DNA of 64,000 nt from Branchipolynoe longqiensis (Eukaryota > Annelida > Polychaeta > Phyllodocida > Polynoidae): assembly GCA_030323885.1 (NCBI GenBank), contig CM059187.1, forward strand, positions 123,639,165 through 123,703,164. Reading direction: 5' to 3'. Each line of letters opens with the position of its first letter. Positions within the stretch are counted from its first letter, which is position 1. The translations under genes were made by a program, and so were the position numbers. The notes under the pieces are model-generated. The model was given only the letters and a program-made list of their open reading frames with translations, was not told where the DNA came from and did not search any database. Positions 55,955-64,000 of this stretch are shown here, one piece after another.

Positions 55955-56232
55955 ATTTGCATAATCTGATGGTTTTGAGTTTCAGTCATATATTTTTAAG
56001 ATGAATATATTAGGCTAAGAATTATTAGTCTATATTATTTCTTAGAGTTTGGAAGTAACTTATATTTTAAGGAGGTAACTTTTGGGTGTATTTGAATTGA
56101 AAATATGAAAATTAAATATTGCTCCACATGTCAAAATTATGGAAATTTCAGAAGTGACAGTTTTGATTAAATTGATTTAGCATCCCTTCTATGCCGCAAT
56201 AAAAGTGTAATGAGTGCAGTATTATCTAAGTA
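55955..56232 (+). mobile_element. MITE-X copy, right end lost to Repeat-Y
   Basis: TTTGCATAATCTGATGGTTT, AGATGAATATATTAGGC, CCGCAATAAAAGTGTAATG; then Repeat-Y starts. Confidence 0.8.
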
Positions 56233-56690
56233 GGGTATGCAGGTATTGCAATACCTCAGGGAGTTTGATGCCCCTGCCCTGCAGAGTTGTAAACCACTGC
56301 CATGTGGTACAGGTTCTTGACAGAACCAAAGGCTAAGGGAGCAAACCCTAAACAGAAAACCATGTCAATGTGGCAGCATTAAGGGCAGGTGATGTATGGA
56401 ACTCCCAACATCTGCCAACCAGCCGCTGCAGGGACAAATAGTTTTTCGCCTGTCTGGTCATGTTCGTGCCGGTGTGAAACCTCTATTTGCTCCCCGAGAG
56501 AGTGCGGCTGGTAACTTGCAAAAGCCAGCAGCACTTCAACACTTTTGCAGGCAGCTTTCATGAAATGTACATTAAGACCCACTCATGGACATCACTCTCA
56601 CAGCAGAGAGCGAAATGGAGAGTGGCAGTCAAGTAATGAAAGCAGTCTTTGTCGCATCGCGACCGACAGCATGATGATGATGATGATCGC
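56233..56690 (-). mobile_element. Repeat-Y copy 2, unclassified
   Basis: Inverse of 5671-6062, with (ATG)n at the right end. The 45 bp missing in copy 1 are present here (near 56580-56625). Confidence 0.75.
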
Positions 56691-57270
56691 TGGAGAACCA
56701 GACTTTCCATTGTGACATTGACAGCAATTTAATATTCGGTTCCTACTTTATGACAGTCCTTCTTTACGTGTTTTTTTCTTCTTACAGTAATAATACACTA
56801 AGTGTGAATAAATTACTTTGAATGAAAAAAAATAAGATTTGGTGTTAATTGTGCTAATAAAACCGTGCAAATTGCGTAGCCATAACCATAACTACTCTAA
56901 GCATGTCTGAGAAACTAAAAACTTTATTGACTAGCCCCAACACTGCGGTATGACAGACCAACGCCCTTTTTTCACAGGTAAATAAATGCTCCCCATCTGA
57001 GAGACAGCAAAAGAAAAATGCACCTACTTCTTACAACTAGGAACAATAATAGTTTACCCACCCCACTCCCCAGCTTCAGCTGTAATTAATGATCACTCCC
57101 TAACTACCTGCTGCTGGTTAGCTGCAGCGGAAGTGATAAATAACATCGCCTGCAGTGGTAAATAGGTCAGGTCGGGAGCGCTTGGTTTCTTGCGCTTAGT
57201 TAGTAGAACACAAAATAGGTTGTGATGCATTAAATGAATTTCAGGAGGCAGCAATTATAGATACAGCTTT
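56691..57270. other. No gene seen
   Basis: AT-rich ordinary DNA. Confidence 0.45.
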
Positions 57271-57272
57271 AA

Positions 57273-57865
57273 TTTAAAGTTGCATAATCTAATAGTTGCG
57301 AGTTTCGGTCATATCTTTTAGATAAATGTTGAATCGCTAGAGCGCATACTTCCCGTGCGGGAGATCGGGAATTCCATTCCCGGTCGAGTCAAACCAATGT
57401 CTTATAAAATTTAGATTTGCCGCGTCCTGGCTTGGCGCTCATCATTATTAGGATAGGGAAAGGGCTGGTTAGATCAGTGTCAGTATAATATGACTGAGTG
57501 GGATATCGGGGCATGGTGCTGGTGGCCAGATTTCCAAGTGGAGCATCAGTATTAAGCCACCATAAGGGTGCACTGTGACAAGTCTGTACCCGTCTTGATA
57601 TGACCTTAGATGTTGCCAGGATGTAAAACTCCAACAACCGACCAAGATAACTATATTAGGCTGATAGATTTAATTTACTCTACTTTAGTTTGAGGGAACA
57701 ATCATTTTAAAGGTTAAATTTTGAAATAAATCATACGAAATAATATTGGTTTGTCCACACCGATGGCGGGAAATCATAAGTGTGTATGACTTGCTATAAC
57801 GACAGTCTATATTAAATTCGGTTAATATGCCTTCTACTATGCAGGAATAAACCTTTAACTCTATT
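57273..57865 (+). mobile_element. MITE-X interrupted by SINE-A
   Basis: TTAAAGTTGCATAATCTAAT on the left, then SINE-A, then ATATTAGGCTGATAGATTT and the body. AGATAAAT before and AGATAACT after the SINE look like a short duplication. Confidence 0.85.
57331..57643 (+). mobile_element. SINE-A copy, type-2 head, nested
   Basis: GAATCGCTAGAGCGCATAC, GGAATTCCATTCCC at the B-box position, tail CCAACAACCGACC. Confidence 0.9.
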
Positions 57866-57983
57866 AATGTGATGTATAACGCATTATACAAGTATAAATG
57901 GTAGGGGAACATATACTGTATTTTTATTCCTTAGGCGCCGTGGTGGAGTGCCCCCCCACCCCCTCCCCCAGCTGCCACGGTAA

Positions 57984-58575
57984 AGGGCGCATTCCTTACA
58001 TGCGGTATGCAGTATGCGAATGCGAATGCGACAAAAAATCGAAACGCCTTGAAGCCTATGGGCTACATTCGTTACATGCGGTATGCGGCATGCGGCATGC
58101 ATCAACTCGATCGATCCCTCTAGCGATCGGTGTGGCATGTGTTATGCGGCACGCGGTGTGCGAATAGAAACATCAGTCGCACTTGTCCATTAGTTTTAGA
58201 CGAGGAGAGGTGACTGAGCATTACGGAACGGTCACACACAAGGGTGCTGAGGGGAAACATATGGTAGTGGTGGTGGTGGTGGTTCGGTTTGGTGAAAATG
58301 CTACCAGAGCCACAAAAATATGAATACTTATCTATAATTTGGTAATTATAAAGGTAGGAACCCCCATCTGACGTACTAAGAGGTACATAGATATAAATGC
58401 AATATTAGGTCATATTCAGTGCAGTATTGAGTAAACTTGTTTATTTATATTTTTTAAATATAGCCAGTAGTGTGCCGACTGCCGCATGCCGCATGCCACG
58501 TGTAAGGAATCATGCCATTTGCATACCACATGCCGCATGCCGCATACCATATACCGCGTGTAAGAAATCCGCCCT
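57984..58575. mobile_element. H-MITE 7 (GCATGCGG word family)
   Basis: AGGGCGCATTCCTTACATGC and the inverse ending GTGTAAGAAATCCGCCCT. The left flank is TAA and the right flank TTA. The middle (58262-58362) is the inverse of part of the 308-bp unit of H-MITE 4, in a single copy. Confidence 0.85.
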
Positions 58576-58578
58576 TTA

Positions 58579-59166
58579 AGCTAAGATTCCTTACATGCGG
58601 TATGTGGTATGCGACTGCGAATGTGGCAAAAAATCTAAATGCCTTGAAGTCAATGGACTACATTCCTTACATGCGGTATGCATATGCGAATGCGAATGCG
58701 AATGCGAATGTGGCAACTCAATCGGTCCCTGTAGCGATCAGTGCGGCATGCACCACGCGGTATGCGGATAGAAACCTCAGTTGCACGTGTCCATTAGTTT
58801 TAGACGAGGAGAGGTGACTGATCATTACGGAACGGTCACACACAGGGGTGCGGAGGGGAAAGATATGGTAGTGGTGGTGGGGTTACGGGTTGGTAAATGC
58901 TACCATAGCCATAGAAATATGAATACTTATCTATAATTTGGTATTTATAAAGGTAGGAACCCCCATGTGACGTACCAAGAGGTACATAGATATAAATGTC
59001 ATATTAGGTCATATACAGTGCAGTATGGAGTATTCTTGATTATTTTTATTTTTTAAATATAGCCAGTCATGTGCCGCATACCGCATGCCGCATACTGCAT
59101 AGAAGAAATCCTCCGATTTGCATACCGCATGCCGCATACCGCATACCGCGTTGAAGGAATCTTAGT
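58579..59166. mobile_element. H-MITE 8 (GCATGCGG word family)
   Basis: AGCTAAGATTCCTTACATGC to AAGGAATCTTAGT. It starts right after the TTA that closes H-MITE 7, and TTA/TAA follows it. The body is a close copy of H-MITE 7 in the same orientation, with the same single 308-unit segment. Confidence 0.85.
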
Positions 59167-59224
59167 TTAATGCATTCGGGTGGCCCCCCTCCGGCCGCAC
59201 ACACTGGAGTAATATATATGTATA

Positions 59225-59397
59225 TACAGTAAAACCTCTCTAACCAACCACCTCCACAGATCGACCACTCCCCTATATCGATCGCTTTATTTGGGTCCCA
59301 AACAATCACCCATACAATACCATTGTAACGATTAAAAAAAATCCCTAAACCGACCACCTCTCTAAATGGACCATTTAAAGTGGGTCCCCTGGCCGGT
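59225..59397 (+). mobile_element. MITE-T copy, 3' truncated
   Basis: CAGTAAAACCTCTCTAACC start; interior intact; right terminus replaced after GGCCGG by (TA)n. Confidence 0.85.
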
Positions 59398-59830
59398 ATA
59401 TATACCTACACAGTCCCCCCTCCCCTGAGAGATGTCACATCGTTAGAGGAGAGCATGGCTGTCATTGTCAACTACTCTATAAATTGGAGATAATGAGCAT
59501 GACCAACAAAAATGGTGATCTTAATTAAGATAGAAAACCTGTTCTCGTGACTGTGTGTGAATTGCATGCCCTAAAACCATGCGCTAGCAGCCACAGACCC
59601 AGAACCTGTCGGGGATCAACCTGATCTGTTTAGATTTTCAACGAAAGATAATGAACGCGTCGGGATGGGGGTGGGCGGAGAAGAGTGTGTGTGTCGGTAG
59701 GGGGGGGGGCGCTGGGAGGAATATGGTGTTGGGGTGAGGGAAACAGAGGAACAGAGATGCTGATAGGTTGTAAATCGTGCCACCTTGGAGCCTACTACAG
59801 TACTAACGGCTTAGCTTTCTGAGTCTGTTT
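59398..59830. other. No gene seen
   Basis: Ordinary DNA with a G-run at 59701-59709. Confidence 0.45.
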
Positions 59831-60050
59831 AGTTGTTGGGGCTTTACATCCTGGCAGCATTTAAGGTCATATCAGGACGGGTACCGAATTGTGATGGTGT
59901 ACACTCATGGCGATCTTTATATTGCTGCCCCACTTGGAGATGAGGCTGCCGGCACCATGGCCCGATTTCCCACCCAGTCACATTATCGTTAGTTAATCAG
60001 TCGTTGCCCTATCCTAGTAATGCTGAGCACCAAGCTAGGTAATGATACTT
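59831..60050 (-). mobile_element. SINE-A body without tRNA head
   Basis: Tail to GCTAGGTAATGATACTTGAC; the tRNA-like head is absent and Repeat-Z occupies its place. Confidence 0.9.
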
Positions 60051-60233
60051 GACTTCTGAGGTGTTTGTAACCTTACGACGGTAACCGGCTGCAGAACTGC
60101 AGCAATATAGAGAGGCACCGGTAAGTCGGTCTAATCTTTGGTTGAAGATTAATCTTCCGGTGGGATGGTTGTAGAAGCTGGGGGATGTCATTACAATGAT
60201 TAAACGATGAGTCATTGGGGCGGCCTTGAATCA
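60049..60233 (-). repeat. Repeat-Z copy 2
   Basis: Inverse of 55486-55672. On the minus strand it directly precedes the SINE-A body, where a 5' head would be. Confidence 0.85.
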
Positions 60234-60719
60234 CTCTGGTCTGGCGGTAGCACAGCACTTGTATGCAGCAGACAGCAGCAATGGTTTACGAGGAAGGGAT
60301 GGGTAAAGGTGGGTCCAATGATTCCAGAAAACAAGAACAAAGCGAGAGAAACAAAGGTAAAGAGCCCTCCCCAAGAAAACAACTCCCTTGATCAGGGGGA
60401 GAAGTAAGCCTGGGAGAAAAAAAAAGGTTAGAGCATAGGAAAGAGAAAGGCAGAGAGTTGAGTCAAAGGGCCGTGTCTATTTGCTCTATGGTGACCAGCC
60501 GACGAGCCAAAGATACTGACAGAGTAAGAGTAGAAAGTGAAATGCTGGCAGGCTCTCCCTCCTGGAACTCTTTTCAGACAATATCAAGGAGGAGCATGGC
60601 CAGCAGAGAGGAGATAGAGAGAGGTGTGGACGAAGTGCGGTCGGGATAGCAAGTCTAGGTAATGATAGTGGCCACCCCACATTTTGCCACTAAGTGGGGA
60701 CTCGGTGAAGGTATTTTCG
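60234..60719. other. No gene called
   Basis: Purine-rich ordinary DNA. A 63-codon frame at 60458-60649 (+) has no recognised family. Confidence 0.4.
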
Positions 60720-60766
60720 CCAGTGGCCCATTCTCCCAGTGGGGCAGCACTATAAAGCCAGCATGA
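60720..60766 (+). mobile_element. SINE-A body fragment
   Basis: CCCAGTGGGGCAGCACTATA and AGCCAGCATGAG only, butted against the inverse copy that follows. Confidence 0.75.
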
Positions 60767-60768
60767 GT

Positions 60769-61108
60769 TTGTTTGTTGTTGTTTTACGTCCTAGCAACAT
60801 CTAAGGTCATATCAGGAAGGGTACCGACTTGTTATTGTGTGCACTCATGGTGACTTTATAGTGCTGCCCCACTGGGATACCAGGCTGCCAGCAACATGAC
60901 CTGATATCCTACTCAGTCACATTATCCTGACACTGTGCCAACCAGTCCTTGCCCTATCCTAATAATGCCGAGTGCCAGGCTAGGAAGCGACAAGTATCAA
61001 GTTTTAAGTCATTGGTTTCACTCGACCAGGGTTCGAACCCACGACCCCACGAGCTACCAACACGAGAGTCGGATGCTCTAAAACACATTCGGCCATCCCG
61101 TCTGGTCC
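60769..61108 (-). mobile_element. SINE-A copy, type-1 head
   Basis: TTGTTGTTGTTTTACGTCC tail, B box GGTTCGAACCC and A-box head on the minus strand, ending CCCGTCTGGTCC. Confidence 0.95.
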
Positions 61109-61785
61109 CAATCTTCGAACTATCCTAGTAATGTCCAATACCAGCCAATGAGAGCACCATTGAATTGGTTTGATTGTGTCAGGGGTGGCACCCACAAGCA
61201 CATACCGTGCCGTCCGGGTGCGACTGTGGATAACTACGCAGCACACACACAACAGAGTCAACAATGGCGGGGCCTGTTGGCGCCAACAGATGCAGTGTAA
61301 ATCACCCACCCACCCTCCCTCACACCACTTAACGGCATGCATAATTTGTTGGCCAAGAATCCCATGACCTGTCGCCAAATGTCTGTACCCGTCCACGGCT
61401 ATCGCCAAGTATCCGGACCTGATAACAATTCCAGATCATAGGGACTATTTTTCTTTTCTCAACCACAGTCCGTTTAGTCAGATCAAATCCACATTCTCCT
61501 AATGGTTTTATTTCTTCTAAGATAAGCCATGTTTGTTTTGGGGTGTTTTTTTAAAACAAATCTCCAGCAATGAGTAACGTCCCTTAAATTATAGCGTGAC
61601 AATGTGTGTTTTATTATTTGAGCATTACGGATTGAACTACAATCATCTTCTTATTCTTAGTTTCTCTTAGGCTAAGAGTTTATTTTATTCTAATAAAAGG
61701 CATGTCTTACTAACAAATATTAAGTTTTACTAACAACTATTGAAGTCAAATCACACTAGTGCCTTGGGACCACTTTGGATCAAAG
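61109..61785. other. No gene seen
   Basis: Ordinary AT-rich DNA. The 134-codon minus frame overlapping its start is largely SINE. Confidence 0.45.
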
Positions 61786-61789
61786 AACC

Positions 61790-62650
61790 CAGTCACCACC
61801 TATCTCCTTATGATCAAAACAATGGTAGCTGACCTCCTTGTGATCAAAACAATGGTAGCTGACCTCCTTGAGATCAAAACAATGGTAGCTGACCTCCTTG
61901 TGATCAAAACAATGGTAGCTGACCTCCTTGAGATCTAAACAATGGTAGCTGACCTCCTTGTGATCAATACAATGGTAGCTGACCTCCTTGTGATCAAAAC
62001 AATGGTAGCTGACCTCCTTGTGATCAAAACAATGGTAGCTGACCTCCTTGTGATCTAAACAATGGTAGCTGACCTCCTTGTGATCAAAACAATGGTAGCT
62101 GACCTCCTTGTGATCAAAACAATGGTAGCTGACCTCCTTGTGATCAAAACAATGGTAGCTGACCTCCTTGTGATCAAAACAATGGTAGCTGACCTCCTTG
62201 TGATCAATACAATGGTAGCTGACCTCCTTGAGATCAAAACAATGGTAGCCGACCTCCTTGTGATCAAAACAATGGTAGCTGACCTTCTTGAGATCAAAAC
62301 AATGGTAGCTGACCTCCTTGTGATCAAAACAATGGTAGCTGACCTCCTTGTGATCAATACAATGGTAGCTGACCTCCTTGTGATCAATACAATGGTAGCT
62401 GACCTCCTTGAGATCAAAACAATGGTAGCTGACCTCCTTGTGATCAAAACAATGGTAGCTGACCTTCTTGAGATCAAAACAATGGTAGCTGACCATGTGA
62501 TCAAAACAATGGTAGCTGACCTTCTTGTGTTCAAAACAATGGTAGCTGACCTCCTTGAGATCAAAACAATGGTAGCTGACCTCCTTGTGATAAGAAAAAT
62601 GGTAGCTGACCTCCTTGTGATCAAAACAATGGTAGCTGATCTCCTTGAGA
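61790..62650. repeat. 30-bp minisatellite, about 28 units
   Basis: The unit is GACCTCCTTGTGATCAAAAC followed by AATGGTAGCT. Variants are GAGATC for GTGATC and ATAC or TAAAC for AAAAC. One unit is shortened (near 62492). Because 30 is a multiple of three, frames stay open for 207-238 codons on both strands. An inverted half unit (CACAAGGAGG) lies at 62660. Confidence 0.98.
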
Positions 62651-62659
62651 CCATTTTGG

Positions 62660-63340
62660 TCACAAGGAGGTTTTTAGTGAAGTAGCTGCAAGGCTGACCA
62701 CTGAGGACCATTTTGACCACTTTGCAACTGCTTGCGACCACTTTCAACCACTTGCAACCATTTTGTGACCATTTGGCGAAAACTTGTTTTTTTTGTGATG
62801 GGTGTATTTATGCTACCTTAAACGGTTAAGTCTAATTACTTCTTTTCACCGCTAGACAGTAATAGTCTTGTGACTCCCCTTCTTTTTATCACTTTCAGTT
62901 GTTGTGTAGCTAACTAGTGCATGTATTCTTTCTCTGTTTGCAAGCATTCTCCCATACACCCCCCCCCCCCCCCCCCAAACCTCTGTGAGTCTGTTCGTTC
63001 TAAAATCGGATAATTGCTTGGTTACCAATAGCTAATTTCTCTGAATGTCGCCACGCCGCCGCGTTAGTGGTCATTAGGTTTGATTTTAAGCCTAAAGTTT
63101 ACCTTTTGCATGTAAAACTCTGCTTGAATCATCAGTGCATGTTCTATTTACTTATTTATTTATCTATCTTTCTTTTTTTTGTCCCAAGCATTCGCAAGCA
63201 GTAGTGTGTCTGGGGTGTAACATGTTTTTCATTGTCCATTAAAAAAAAAAGATACTGTAATACTTTAGTATTAGGAATGCTACTACTGGTAGTGCTAAGA
63301 TCTATCGGGGAGGTTTGGGTAAAGGTTCTCCATCTCTAAT
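62660..63340. other. No gene seen
   Basis: GACCACTTGCAACCA words decay from the minisatellite to about 62770. A C-run lies at 62960-62977. The rest is AT-rich and unassigned. Confidence 0.45.
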
Positions 63341-63520
63341 TCTATACACCGTTTTGTTCCTATAAATAATAGACTACATCACGTTCCAGCGGCGCAGTGC
63401 ATTGTGGGATGCATCAGAGCAAAACATACCCGCGAGAAGCACATGGCTAATGCTAATACACTGGGTGCAGCTATGAAATGTGCTAGTTTCAGCTCATCTC
63501 AGCTGTTGTTTGAAACATAG
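63341..63520. promoter_or_regulatory. Promoter-like cluster, speculative
   Basis: CCTATAAATAATAG (63359) is TATA/MEF2-like, and GCATTGTGGGATGC (63400) resembles a ZNF143/Staf-type core, 40 bp downstream. No transcript evidence can be seen. Confidence 0.2.
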
Positions 63521-64000
63521 AATAGCAACTAAAAAAATATCTATAATAAATTAAGATATTAATCTTTTATCCAGCATTGCATTTACATCAATATAATCAG
63601 CACATCTTATGCCATGTTCATTTAGCTTTAGACAAATCTAGGCACTCAGACTAGTATTAGAGCCATCGTCAGAGTCAGTTATATTTATTTTATTCATGTT
63701 ATTATTTATATCCTATGGTTAACGACATACGTAGAAATAGAAAATTAGTAAGGTTAATCAGATATTGGTTATAGATTTCTTTGAAACAAGTTTTTGTTGA
63801 CACATTTGACATTTTAATATTTAGAACAAGAATTACTTCAGGCTAATCAATGGTGATGTAAACATCAGCCTGTAAAGTGATTGAAATTGTATGTTTCTTA
63901 GCTCAAAATGCTTAATTATGGAGAGTTTTGTCTGAAACATATTCATTATATTATTATATTGCATTCTTCCATCCATGTCTGTGCCAAATTGTTATGTATT
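63521..64000. other. No gene seen
   Basis: AT-rich DNA to the end of the window, no repeat family recognised. Confidence 0.45.

Noticed and set aside
61780..62747. Regular 30-bp repeats, CRISPR-like
   Set aside because: Units are directly contiguous with no spacers. It is a minisatellite in animal DNA.

Overview
This window is non-bacterial, repeat-dominated nuclear DNA of an animal, most likely a marine mollusc and perhaps a gastropod. The organism call rests on three things: dense (TA)n, (CA)n and (GA)n microsatellites, three separate tRNA-derived SINE families, and numerous small DNA transposons. One SINE (3567-3907) resembles in wording a SINE I associate with molluscan genomes; that is recollection, not a search. 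I found no intact protein-coding gene, no convincing exon chain, and no functional tRNA or rRNA gene. The long open frames come from low-complexity or tandem DNA. The only recognisable protein relic is the last ~55 codons of a non-LTR reverse transcriptase at 11186-11412.

Layout. 1-1070: G/A-rich tract. 1071-1710: unique DNA with two CTCF-like motifs. 1711-5030: SINEs, a nested MITE and a GC-rich stretch. 5030-8160: (TA)n-linked repeats and G-rich minisatellites. 8160-8660: high-complexity AT-rich candidate regulatory DNA. 9110-9760: polypyrimidine tract. 10200-15500: MITEs, the retrotransposon relic and SINEs. 15560-16075: TTGGCTTC minisatellite. 16860-25800: SINE/MITE mosaic. 26200-28380: purine tract followed by a 1.2 kb pyrimidine tract. 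28690-31200: SINEs, a solo LTR inside a SINE, and a TAA-flanked MITE. 31400-32300: inverted arrays of a 10-bp AT repeat. 33744-35742: a TAA-flanked transposable element containing five tandem 308-bp units. 36260-38770: degenerate repeats, a second solo LTR, a hAT-like MITE and a 49-bp palindrome. 39233-39731: assembly gap. 39732-49660: MITEs, SINEs and three tandem arrays (191, 237 and 68 bp). 50340-55700: more palindromic elements, including one made of CCGGAC words. 55950-61110: SINE/MITE mosaic with two abutting MITEs. 61790-62650: 30-bp minisatellite. 62660-64000: AT-rich, largely unique DNA.

Family names used here are my own. SINE-A is about 330 bp, with at least 25 whole or partial copies. 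SINE-B is about 300 bp. SINE-C is about 340 bp. MITE-T has CAGTAAAACCTCTCTAA termini at TA. MITE-X has AGTTGCATAGTCCGATG termini at TTAA. H-MITEs have TAA or TTA target duplications. The most interesting system is the H-MITE set: eight elements whose interiors are saturated with one short word each, one of which has become a satellite-like tandem array.
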